Positions 26,904 to 35,144 of a stretch of 64,000 bases of DNA are shown here, in pieces (the first letter of the stretch is position 1; every line of letters starts with the position of its first letter). Both the position numbers and the translations under genes were made by a program. The stretch is from Shewanella fidelis ATCC BAA-318 (lineage in GTDB: Bacteria > Pseudomonadota > Gammaproteobacteria > Enterobacterales > Shewanellaceae). Below the pieces are notes generated by a model, which was given only the letters and a program-made list of their open reading frames with translations, made no database searches and was not told where the DNA came from. Location of the stretch: positions 211,473 through 275,472 of the forward strand of contig NZ_JADX01000010.1 in assembly GCF_000518605.1 (NCBI RefSeq), in the 5' to 3' direction.

Positions 26904-28637
26904 TTAAGCCTCACCCTGCTCTAGCGCAATATCACTAACATCTTCAACTAACTTAGCCACTTCCTCAATGGTGGTCATGCCTTGGGCTAAGTACTTTAAT
27001 GCCGACTCTGCTAATGGGGTAAAGTTAGGACTTTGATAAGCTGCTCGGGTAAAGTCCTGTGGATTACCGGTACGCATCGCTTCGATCATAGCTTCATCTA
27101 ACTCAAGGATCTCAAATACACCAATCCGGCCACGATAACCGCTACCATTGCAGCTTTGACAACCACTACCAACACGGAATTTAGCGTTTGAATAATCAAA
27201 ATGACTGACGTTAGATAACCAAGCTTTATCTTGAGCGCTCAGGTGATAATCAACCGCACAGTTCTGGCATACTCGGCGCACAAGGCGCTGAGCAATAATC
27301 ACTCGTAATGCACTGGCTACCAAATAGCTTGCTGCGCCCATATCGAGCAAACGCAGAGCACTGGTTACTGCATCATTAGTATGCAAGGTTGATAATACAA
27401 AGTGACCAGTAAGCGCACCACGCAAACCAATCTCAACTGTCTCTTGGTCACGCATCTCACCGACCATGATGATGTCGGGATCTTGACGTAAAGTCGTACG
27501 CAGAACGTGAGAAAAATCTAAGCCGATCTTATGGTTAACTTGTACTTGGTTAATCCGAGGTAATTGGTACTCAACCGGATCTTCCACGGTAATGATCTTG
27601 CGATCTGCGGTATTGAGTTCACTTAAGATCCCATAAAGAGTTGTAGTTTTACCGCTACCCGTTGGCCCTGTGACCAACAACATGCCATGTGGACGTTTGA
27701 TCTGGCGACGAACCCGCGCCAACATATCAGCAGGCATCCCGGTCTCATTCAACGTTAACAAACCAGCAGACTGATCGAGTAAACGCATTACGACAGATTC
27801 GCCATGATAGATCGGCATCGTTGACATACGCACATCGATCTTATGGCCTTTGATCTCCATATGAAACCGACCATCTTGTGGTAACCGTTTTTCTGAAATA
27901 TCTAAGCCAGCCATCAGCTTTAAACGTAATACCAAAGCTGCAGCAATACTGACTTCTGGCAAAATATTTTCATGTAACTGACCATCGATACGCTGACGAA
28001 TACGCAGCGATTTTTCACCAGGCTCAATATGAATATCCGATGCCCGCATCTGCACTGCATCTTCAAAAATTGACTGCAACAACTTAACCACTGTGGTTTC
28101 ATTGTCGCTATCGGCACCTGTTAAGCTACCAAGATCAAAAATCTCATCAGCGGCATACTCTTCTTCCAGCTTACCGGCAATCTGTGCAATTTCATCGGTA
28201 CGACGGTAAAGGTTATCAAAAGCATCAAGTAGCTGTTCTTCAGTTACTACCGCGATAGAGATAGCCTTAGGCAATAGCTGCATTTCAAGGTTATCCATCG
28301 CCTGTAGATCGGCAGGATCACTCATAGCGACGAGCACACTATCGCCATTATCTTCCACAACTAATGCACGGTAGCGCCGCGCTTGCACCTCTGGCAGTAA
28401 ACTGACAACTTTAGCGTCAATTGCCCGCTTACTAATATCAATAAAAGGGATATTTAGCTGTTGTGATAAAAACTGCAGTAATTGCTGCTCAGTAATACAA
28501 GATAAATCGATTAACGTTCGCCCTAGCTTTTTGCCAGTGCTACGTTGCTCAGTCAATGCCTGCTGCAATTGCTCTTCAGTAATGATCAGCTCTTGTACCA
28601 GCAGATCACCTAATCGCATTTTTAACTTGGGTTTCAC
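26904..28637 (-). CDS. mshE: MSHA pilus assembly ATPase MshE (GspE/PilB family, c-di-GMP-binding N-terminus)
   Basis: A 577-residue hexameric ATPase. The N-terminal domain shows the MshEN pattern: RLGDLLVQELIITEEQLQQA (residues 8-27), then LGRTLIDLSCITEQQLLQFL. In Vibrio cholerae this domain binds cyclic di-GMP and switches on pilus extension. The first repeat has Glu where the consensus often has Gly. Walker A is GPTGSGKTT, the Walker B region contains DIIMVGEMRD, and a cysteine tetrad (CQNC, CQSC) binds zinc. The GTG start shares one base with the mshN stop (TAGTG). Confidence 0.95.
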   Translation of the reverse strand: MKPKLKMRLGDLLVQELIITEEQLQQALTEQRSTGKKLGRTLIDLSCITEQQLLQFLSQQLNIPFIDISKRAIDAKVVSLLPEVQARRYRALVVEDNGDSVLVAMSDPADLQAMDNLEMQLLPKAISIAVVTEEQLLDAFDNLYRRTDEIAQIAGKLEEEYAADEIFDLGSLTGADSDNETTVVKLLQSIFEDAVQMRASDIHIEPGEKSLRIRQRIDGQLHENILPEVSIAAALVLRLKLMAGLDISEKRLPQDGRFHMEIKGHKIDVRMSTMPIYHGESVVMRLLDQSAGLLTLNETGMPADMLARVRRQIKRPHGMLLVTGPTGSGKTTTLYGILSELNTADRKIITVEDPVEYQLPRINQVQVNHKIGLDFSHVLRTTLRQDPDIIMVGEMRDQETVEIGLRGALTGHFVLSTLHTNDAVTSALRLLDMGAASYLVASALRVIIAQRLVRRVCQNCAVDYHLSAQDKAWLSNVSHFDYSNAKFRVGSGCQSCNGSGYRGRIGVFEILELDEAMIEAMRTGNPQDFTRAAYQSPNFTPLAESALKYLAQGMTTIEEVAKLVEDVSDIALEQGEA

Positions 28638-29893
28638 TAGTACGCTCCTAACTGCAGCAAACGGTTATCGATATAGACTTTTGCCTGTGCTGATAAATTA
28701 TCTTGAAGTAAGGCTTGCTGATAAGCCTGTTTTGCATCGCTATATTTCTGTTGTGCATCTAGGGCATAACCTAGCCCCATCCACCAGCGTCCTTGAGTCG
28801 GTTCATGCTGTGCAAGTTGTCGATAGCTTTTTTCAGCCACAGGATAATCTTGTTGCTTCTGCGCTAAATCACTTTGTTGATGCCACTTTTCAACTGCAAA
28901 ATCACTCGAATCTGGGATGGTATTTAAACTGAGTAAAGCTTGCTGAGTCTGGCCGCTAGCTTGTAATACTCGCGCTAACAATAATGAAAACTCGTACTGC
29001 TGCGGAAATAGCAGTCGGCCTTGTTCTAGTAATTGCGCTGCTTGAGGTAATTTATTTTGCCCATAATATAACGCCGCAGCTTGCCTTCTCGCCTGATGTT
29101 CTGACGGCTTGTATTCTAACGCGGCCAAATAATAGGTTAATGCGTCACTATGTAGCCCCTGCTGTTGAGCATCACTTGCCAATAACATCTGTTTTTGCGC
29201 TAGCTGATCTGCTGTAAGCTTGACCTCTTTAACCGCCATATTGCTACTTTTATGTAGCTCAGAGCTGCGGTCAACTTTACGCGAGATTGTCATTTGTGGC
29301 TCTACTGCTGCCACTTCTCTATTCAATGTCGTTTGCTTTTCAGGTGCAACCGCTGTGGTAGCGACTGGCTTAACTGCAACATCGGTTTTAGCAGCAAGCG
29401 AGCTTGTGCTCACCTGCGAGGCGAGATCATTAGACGGCTTTGCTTCTGGCTCAATAACAGCTGATACATTTGCTGCTTGCTGTGTAACCTCGTTGCCATT
29501 GCTTGGCGTTGACTGCTGAGCACGGCTTACAATCGAAGGTTGAGGTAAATCGGGTTGCTGCGAGTCTTCAGCTATTACCTGCTCCTGTCGTTGAAGCTTT
29601 GGCTGCAATTGTTGCTCAGCCTGCAGCTCTTCAGCAACAGGTACAACAGCCTGTTGGGGTTGCTGCGCGACAATAACATTTGTCGAATCTTCCCCGTTAC
29701 TGAACTCGGTATAATTAAGCGCGACGAATACCACTAAACCACCCGCTAGCAACGACAAGCCGCTGGCGAATAGAATTGGCTTTTTAGACGCAACATTTGC
29801 AGGTGCTACAATCTGAGATTGCGCCATCGTTTCAATGCCATGGGGCTGTTGGCGTTTATCTAAATCTTTGAGCATTTTATTTATTACGCTCAT
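28637..29893 (-). CDS. mshN: MSHA biogenesis protein MshN (TPR protein)
   Basis: A 418-residue membrane protein beginning MSVINKMLKDLDKRQQ. It has a membrane helix at about residues 40-58, a Gln/Ala/Val-rich linker of about 150 residues, and C-terminal tetratricopeptide repeats from about residue 225. The ATG at 29893 is chosen because GGGGAG lies seven bases upstream and it overlaps the mshM stop as ATGA. MshN probably links the inner-membrane complex to the secretin, like the PilP/PilF group; this is inference from architecture. Confidence 0.88.
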   Translation of the reverse strand: MSVINKMLKDLDKRQQPHGIETMAQSQIVAPANVASKKPILFASGLSLLAGGLVVFVALNYTEFSNGEDSTNVIVAQQPQQAVVPVAEELQAEQQLQPKLQRQEQVIAEDSQQPDLPQPSIVSRAQQSTPSNGNEVTQQAANVSAVIEPEAKPSNDLASQVSTSSLAAKTDVAVKPVATTAVAPEKQTTLNREVAAVEPQMTISRKVDRSSELHKSSNMAVKEVKLTADQLAQKQMLLASDAQQQGLHSDALTYYLAALEYKPSEHQARRQAAALYYGQNKLPQAAQLLEQGRLLFPQQYEFSLLLARVLQASGQTQQALLSLNTIPDSSDFAVEKWHQQSDLAQKQQDYPVAEKSYRQLAQHEPTQGRWWMGLGYALDAQQKYSDAKQAYQQALLQDNLSAQAKVYIDNRLLQLGAY

Positions 29894-30795
29894 GTAAGAC
29901 TCCCCTTGTACCAATAAAATGCACTAACCGACATTGCTGCAACCAAAACCATTATTACTAACCAAAAGGGCTTATATTGCTGCTTATACGCATCACTCGT
30001 ATCATCTATCGCAGCGCCGATATGGTGCTTTTCAACTTTTTGCGCGCCCTCACCAAAACTCACCAATAACGCTTTATGGGATAACACATTTATCAATCTG
30101 GGGATCCCTCGAGCAGCTTTAGCAATACGCTTGGCATTGGCTTCACTAAACAACCGACCATTGGCACTGCCGGCAACACTTAAGCGATGCTGAATGTAAG
30201 CGGCTGACTCATCATGGCTGAGCGCTCGTAAGCAATAGCTAAAAGTGATCCTTTGCCTAAGTTGTCTAAATTTATTCTGCGCTAAGCGTTCATCAAGTTC
30301 AGGCTGAGCAAACAATACTACTTGCAGTAATTTACGGCTTTCGGTCTCTAAATTGGTAAACAACCGCAGTGCCTCTAAACTTTCATCTGGTAAGGCTTGT
30401 GCCTCATCCAACACTAAAATAATCGAGTGACCATGAGCACTAAGCGCTAACAACTGCTGTTGGATCAAGCTGGTTAGCTGCTGCTGATCTATCTTATTTG
30501 AATGCTTGAGTCCGAGTTCTAGCGCAACCGCCCAACGCAGCTCTTCTGGCGTGAGGTAAGGGTTAGGCAAATAAGCACAATGGAAGCGTTCAGGTAACTC
30601 ATTCATCAATTTACGACAAATCAACGTTTTACCTGTACCTACCTCACCAGTCACCTTGATAAAGCCTTCGCCGGTCTGCAATGCGGTTTGTAAAACTTGT
30701 AAGGCTTCCACATGCGGAGCAAGGCCAAAGAAAAATCCCGTGTTCGGTGTTAATGAAAACGGGGTTTCAGTTAACCCAAAATGCTGCAGATACAA
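29890..30795 (-). CDS. mshM: MSHA biogenesis protein MshM (ExeA-like AAA ATPase)
   Basis: A 301-residue AAA+ ATPase with Walker A GEVGTGKT, Walker B ILVLDEAQAL, sensor-like arginines (RLINVLSHKALL), and a C-terminal membrane helix (WLVIMVLVAAMSVSAFYWY). It resembles ExeA/GspA proteins, which help place the secretin. It starts at a TTG with GAGGAG eight bases upstream, two bases after the mshL stop. It overlaps mshN by four bases (ATGA). Confidence 0.92.
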   Translation of the reverse strand: MYLQHFGLTETPFSLTPNTGFFFGLAPHVEALQVLQTALQTGEGFIKVTGEVGTGKTLICRKLMNELPERFHCAYLPNPYLTPEELRWAVALELGLKHSNKIDQQQLTSLIQQQLLALSAHGHSIILVLDEAQALPDESLEALRLFTNLETESRKLLQVVLFAQPELDERLAQNKFRQLRQRITFSYCLRALSHDESAAYIQHRLSVAGSANGRLFSEANAKRIAKAARGIPRLINVLSHKALLVSFGEGAQKVEKHHIGAAIDDTSDAYKQQYKPFWLVIMVLVAAMSVSAFYWYKGSLT

Positions 30796-30797
30796 GC

Positions 30798-32471
30798 TTA
30801 TTGCTCCTCAGGGTACCAACGATCAAGTAATTGCTGCGAACGCTTTAATTCGCTTTGCCAAGTATTTGCACCGACAACAACAGGCTTAAGTAAAATAACC
30901 AATTCTGTTTTAACTGTTGAATTAGCACGATTAGTGAATGCTTCGCCTACGTAAGGAATATCGCCAAGCAGTGGTACTTTAGAAACAAGCTCTATATTTT
31001 CGCTCTTCATCAGACCACCAATTACCACAACGTCACCGCTGGCAGCTTTAATCACTGTATCTGACTCGCGGATCTCACTCTGCGCCAACGGCAACTCTAA
31101 GGTGTTTTCAGAGATCTTAATGGTTTTGGTTTGCTCTTTAATATCAATCACAGATGGGTGAATGTGCAAAAGCACATTGCCTTGTTCATCAATTTGCGGC
31201 GTGACGTCTAACGCAATACCTGAGAAGAAAGGCGTTAACTCAACCTCAGGAGTAGTAACTGGTGTATTACCTGCGACCGTTGTCGACGATACATCGGTAA
31301 CAAAGTACTCATCGGTACCCACTTTGATCACTGCTTTTTGGTTATTAGAAGCTGTAACACGCGGGCTGGATAACACATCAACATCACCTTGAGTATCAAG
31401 TAAATTGATCATGGTGCTAAAGTCTGAACCAGATAACTTAATTGAGGTTACTCCACCTAACACACTGGTAATTTGATCACTTAAACCTGTTGTAGGACTT
31501 GTGCCAAATTCGATATCGGTACTACCAACATGCCCTAAAACACTGTCCCAATGGATCCCTTGTTGGTATCCATCCGATAACGTTACCTCTAAAACCTTAG
31601 CCTCTAAGATCACTTGGCGCTGCAAGTGATTCTCTGCAGTTTTAATGAAGTTGCGCACTTGGCGAATCTCATTTGGGTAAGCTCGAATAGTAACAAGCCC
31701 TGCCTGCGGCGTTACAACCACTTGGCGGCCACCACCGGTACTGCCAATAATTGACACTAATGTTTCTTGTAACTCACCCCAAAAATCTGTTTTAGTCTTC
31801 GAGCGAATAAAGGTGCCGTTGGTTTGCTCATTACTATTACCATTACTCGAGCTTGAGTCACTATTTGATGAGCTGTTAGAAAAGTTGTTATTGCTATTAC
31901 TGCTATTCGAATTTGAATTCGAGTTATTGTCATCAGAAATTCGACCTGAATTAACTGAGGTTAACGATAGACCTTGACGCTCCATGTACAGATAATTCAA
32001 CGAGAAGGTTTCTGTACGCATACCAGCAGGGAAGATACGTAAAATGCGCCCTTCTTGGCTCACTTCATAACCGTATATATCTTCAACGACTTGCAACGCT
32101 TCTTTTAGTGTCACGCCTTTCAGTGATAACGAGATTTTACCCGTGACATCAGGATGAACAGCAACACTAAGCGGTGTGCCCTGAGCAAGGCTTGGGAAGA
32201 AGACTTTGGCATCAACATCATTGGCTGATACATCAAAGCGTCTCTCAATCGGTTTGGCTGGCGTATAACCCGCAAGTAGATTATCTGACGATAACTCTCG
32301 TTGGACATCTTCAGGCATCATTGCAGGTGGCGGAGTTGCAGGTGCAACTTCTTGCGCAGCGAGAGATTCAGCCAACGCCTGCTTAGACTCTACAGGATTA
32401 GGTCGGTCTACCGTTTGGCAAGCCACTAACATTAATGACAGTAAAGGGGTGATATAGGTAATTGAGCGCAT
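30798..32471 (-). CDS. mshL: MSHA secretin MshL (outer-membrane channel)
   Basis: A 557-residue outer-membrane secretin of the PilQ/GspD family, with a lipoprotein signal (lipobox LVAC at residues 15-18), N-terminal STN/N0-like domain (about 75-150), and a C-terminal secretin domain (about 290-550) including VVIGGLMKSENIELVSKVPL and LGDIPYVGEAFTN. Between them, about residues 178-222, lies a tract of almost only Ser and Asn, probably a flexible linker. It forms the gated pore through which the pilus leaves the cell. It starts four bases after the mshK stop. Confidence 0.94.
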   Translation of the reverse strand: MRSITYITPLLSLMLVACQTVDRPNPVESKQALAESLAAQEVAPATPPPAMMPEDVQRELSSDNLLAGYTPAKPIERRFDVSANDVDAKVFFPSLAQGTPLSVAVHPDVTGKISLSLKGVTLKEALQVVEDIYGYEVSQEGRILRIFPAGMRTETFSLNYLYMERQGLSLTSVNSGRISDDNNSNSNSNSSNSNNNFSNSSSNSDSSSSNGNSNEQTNGTFIRSKTKTDFWGELQETLVSIIGSTGGGRQVVVTPQAGLVTIRAYPNEIRQVRNFIKTAENHLQRQVILEAKVLEVTLSDGYQQGIHWDSVLGHVGSTDIEFGTSPTTGLSDQITSVLGGVTSIKLSGSDFSTMINLLDTQGDVDVLSSPRVTASNNQKAVIKVGTDEYFVTDVSSTTVAGNTPVTTPEVELTPFFSGIALDVTPQIDEQGNVLLHIHPSVIDIKEQTKTIKISENTLELPLAQSEIRESDTVIKAASGDVVVIGGLMKSENIELVSKVPLLGDIPYVGEAFTNRANSTVKTELVILLKPVVVGANTWQSELKRSQQLLDRWYPEEQ

Positions 32472-32475
32472 TTAA

Positions 32476-32811
32476 TTATTGTCCCTTAAAATCTGTAATA
32501 GCTTGAAACATGGTGAGTTTACGGCCGTCTGCTAACGATACTGAGTCATCAGCAATTTTCACAATTTTGACACCCTTGACCCGTTCGCCTAATGTGAAAA
32601 TTTGATTATTAATCACCGCATAAGCTGACGAATTATTCTTAACAACGCTGTTTAGCACTAGCGTATTATTTGACGAGTCAGTTTCAACATCGGTTTTACC
32701 AGAAAAGTTACCCGGTAATGTTGGATCTCGTAAAGCTGTAGCATTGGAGTTAAAACCTATGGTACTGCATAGGAATGCAATCAATAGCGCACTAATCTTT
32801 TTTGGCAACAC
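32476..32811 (-). CDS. mshK: MSHA biogenesis protein MshK
   Basis: A 111-residue exported protein with a signal peptide of about 25 residues (MLPKKISALLIAFLCSTIGF) and a small domain of the GspC/PilP type (LNSVVKNNSSAYAVINNQIF, then LGERVKGVKIVKI). Such proteins bind the secretin's N-terminal domain. Its start overlaps the end of mshJ by 20 bases. Assigned from size, fold pattern and position. Confidence 0.85.
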   Translation of the reverse strand: MLPKKISALLIAFLCSTIGFNSNATALRDPTLPGNFSGKTDVETDSSNNTLVLNSVVKNNSSAYAVINNQIFTLGERVKGVKIVKIADDSVSLADGRKLTMFQAITDFKGQ

Positions 32812-33448
32812 TGATAAAGTCCTTATTAATACTCAAGGTATAAAGCTCTAACGAAATAGTCGCTTTAGGGTATGCATCAACGCGATAATCCATACTGCGC
32901 CAATACAATTTATTCGGCATAGCCTCAACAGCTTCAATAAATCTCAAAACAGAAAAATAGTCACCAACTAGCTCAAGACGAATACCGTGGCTATATAAAT
33001 TAATTTTCTTTTCTTCACCCACTTCGAGTAATGGCTTTGGTGCAATGGAAGTGAAAGATTGAAGGGTTATACCGTTAACCTTAGACAATAAGCCTGCTAG
33101 TAAAGTCGGCATATGGTCAGCCGGCACCATATCAACCATCTGCACAGACAGTTGCTCATCAATTTTCTTATTCTGTTGATTGATATTATGGAGACGTTGG
33201 CGATATTCAGTGTCCGGATCTTGCTGTAAGCTCTGCTCATACAAAGCAATTTGTTGAGTCGAGATACGATTCTCACTCTCAATGCTCTGGTTTTGTTGTG
33301 TAAGCTTACTGTGCTTGTCGATAGCCGACTCAAGCGGTAAGTATACAATCAGCCCCGCGACGACTAATGCAGCCACAGCGACCAACACACGCTCACGCTG
33401 ACTTAGCTCGTCAAACTTTTCCGCTATTAGCTGCCACTTTTGCTTCAT
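32792..33448 (-). CDS. mshJ: MSHA biogenesis protein MshJ (PilO/GspM-like)
   Basis: A 218-residue bitopic protein with one membrane helix at about residues 22-40, a coiled coil (about 45-110, rich in Gln and Glu), and a C-terminal ferredoxin-like domain. This is the PilO/GspM plan. It belongs to the inner-membrane alignment complex with the two MshI proteins. Its start overlaps the end of the preceding gene by four bases (ATGA). Confidence 0.87.
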   Translation of the reverse strand: MKQKWQLIAEKFDELSQRERVLVAVAALVVAGLIVYLPLESAIDKHSKLTQQNQSIESENRISTQQIALYEQSLQQDPDTEYRQRLHNINQQNKKIDEQLSVQMVDMVPADHMPTLLAGLLSKVNGITLQSFTSIAPKPLLEVGEEKKINLYSHGIRLELVGDYFSVLRFIEAVEAMPNKLYWRSMDYRVDAYPKATISLELYTLSINKDFISVAKKD

Positions 33449-34053
33449 TTGACTAGCTCCTTGTCAGACGTGACAGCATCACTAGTTAACTTAAACGCCA
33501 AAGGTTGATTCTCGCCTAAGCTCATGGTCATTGATGCAAATGCGTGACCTTTTAACGTGGTGGTGTTTTTGAGTTTATCTACCCACAATGGCACCCCCTC
33601 AGGCGAAGAAGTAAACCCTTCAAAAATATAACGGTTTTCGTTTACTTGAATTCGATTTAGCCAAAGTTTGGTGTCTGCAACACTGGCGAGATCTGTCATT
33701 AACGGTGAGTAGCCAAAGCTGGTAAGCATTTCTTGTTGATTAAGTTTGCCAAACAATTTCTGCTTCAACTCCAACTGTTGAGCTTTAAGCTCCACTTCCG
33801 CCACCAGCGCTGCATTTGGCCCACGTTTAGCAAGTGCAGCTTCTAAATCTTGTTTTTCAGCGTCTAGCTCCTGCTTAACCAGCATCAGCTGCTTTTTATC
33901 GGCCTCTAAGCTAGAGTTGAGTCCCCAAAACACAGCTGTCATTATCAGCAATAAACCAATCAGCACAACAAGTGCTTTAGTGAGCCTAGCAAATGATAAA
34001 CGTAGCTCCGGCGGAAATAGACTCTCTGAATATAAGTTAACTCTTAATTTCAT
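33445..34053 (-). CDS. MSHA biogenesis protein MshI2 (PilN-like)
   Basis: A 202-residue bitopic protein: a short cytoplasmic N-terminus with the PilN-type opening RVNLYSESLFPPELRLSF, a membrane helix (about 29-48), a coiled coil (about 50-100), and a small periplasmic domain. The N-terminal peptide of PilN docks onto PilM, here probably the protein encoded next door at 34050-34931. It shares ATGA junctions with both neighbours. Confidence 0.86.
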   Translation of the reverse strand: MKLRVNLYSESLFPPELRLSFARLTKALVVLIGLLLIMTAVFWGLNSSLEADKKQLMLVKQELDAEKQDLEAALAKRGPNAALVAEVELKAQQLELKQKLFGKLNQQEMLTSFGYSPLMTDLASVADTKLWLNRIQVNENRYIFEGFTSSPEGVPLWVDKLKNTTTLKGHAFASMTMSLGENQPLAFKLTSDAVTSDKELVK

Positions 34054-34931
34054 TGCTGCTGGCCCCGTGCTATCTCAGCTAACGCTAGTTGAGAAAAAAC
34101 AGCTTCAACCGACATAGCATCATATGCTGTAACGCTTTGATCAAAGTTAGCCGCGATTAAATTCGCCAGTGCTACCCGTTCACCGTCCATCACTAATTCA
34201 ATTGACGAAACCGGCGCTTCGCGTAATTGGCTTTCGAAATAATCCATCGAACGTTGCAACTCTAAACTTAAATTGTCCGCAACACCGTAAGATAGATCTT
34301 CAGCAGAAACCTTGTCTATTTGCAGGAAGCCGCGCACTCGACGCTGCATAAATACTTCACCCGCTCTGACAACTGTCAGTAACAACTCTTGGCCTTCACG
34401 ATGACTGAGTATTAACCGAGCTTGGTTATCGTTAAACAGATTGCTTGTTGCCATCTCTTCAATGGAAACGCCAACCGTCATTAACCCCGCATTCTTTGCA
34501 GCGATTAAAAGTGACGACATTAACGACTTTTCAGTCACGACAACATTCACTTTATTGCTAGATTGCTTTGAAGATTCAAAATAATCTAAATGGATGTCTG
34601 TAACAGGGTGAGTGACAATATCTTTAACCGACCACAGCAAGGCTGCATTAAGCTCTTCTTGCTGCACATTGGGCTTGTCGACTAACAGAAGTTGATAAAA
34701 GTCTGCTGCCAGTACAATTTGTATTTTGGCAGGACCAAACTCTTTTACAACTTGAGAAAAGGCGCCTTTCCAATCATGATGATCGAAAGCGAATGTCATA
34801 GTTTTAGCGTCTACTTGATCAGTAGCACCTTGAAAGACCGTTATTTTTTCTGCGCAAATGTAGACACCAAGGTTTAGTTTTGGTGCAGACTTACGCCAAA
34901 ATTGGATTTTACCCAATAGGCTTTCTTCCAT
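34050..34931 (-). CDS. mshI: MSHA biogenesis protein MshI (PilM-like actin fold)
   Basis: A 293-residue cytoplasmic protein with a degraded actin/PilM fold: KLNLGVYICAEKITVFQG near the start replaces the nucleotide-binding phosphate-1 loop, followed by segments such as VGVSIEEMATSNLF. The frame is open upstream to 34991, but the ATG at 34931 fits relatives better and has AAGG upstream. First gene of the msh assembly operon. The 213 bases up to mshH (34932-35144) are AT-rich and probably hold the operon promoter. Confidence 0.85.
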   Translation of the reverse strand: MEESLLGKIQFWRKSAPKLNLGVYICAEKITVFQGATDQVDAKTMTFAFDHHDWKGAFSQVVKEFGPAKIQIVLAADFYQLLLVDKPNVQQEELNAALLWSVKDIVTHPVTDIHLDYFESSKQSSNKVNVVVTEKSLMSSLLIAAKNAGLMTVGVSIEEMATSNLFNDNQARLILSHREGQELLLTVVRAGEVFMQRRVRGFLQIDKVSAEDLSYGVADNLSLELQRSMDYFESQLREAPVSSIELVMDGERVALANLIAANFDQSVTAYDAMSVEAVFSQLALAEIARGQQQ

Positions 34932-35144
34932 TAATCCATGCCTTAAAATTGTTACCAAATTCATGCTAATTGCGAAATTTACACTACACAAACGCCGAAA
35001 TTAGTGAATAAAATATTGTCAGTTTTTATTTAACTAGCGCAAGACAGTTATTATCCCCTGATTGTAGCGGGTTATTCTTAAAAATTATAGATTAAACCCC
35101 AATTTACAAATCTTTATTAACAAGCCCGTGAAATTAGAAACAAA
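34932..35144 (-). promoter_or_regulatory. Probable msh operon promoter region
   Basis: AT-rich gap between mshH and mshI on the minus strand. A perfect TATAAT occurs near 35085, with only a poorly spaced TTGTAA upstream of it, so no single promoter can be named with confidence. No terminator was seen after mshH, so read-through is possible. Confidence 0.35.

Noticed and set aside
31805..31935. Regular short repeats resembling a small CRISPR or satellite
   Set aside because: The repeat is the Ser/Asn codon tract within mshL in frame; there are no spacers.
35080..35110. Perfect TATAAT before mshI as a firm sigma-70 promoter
   Set aside because: No -35 box at an acceptable distance; kept only as part of a low-confidence promoter region.
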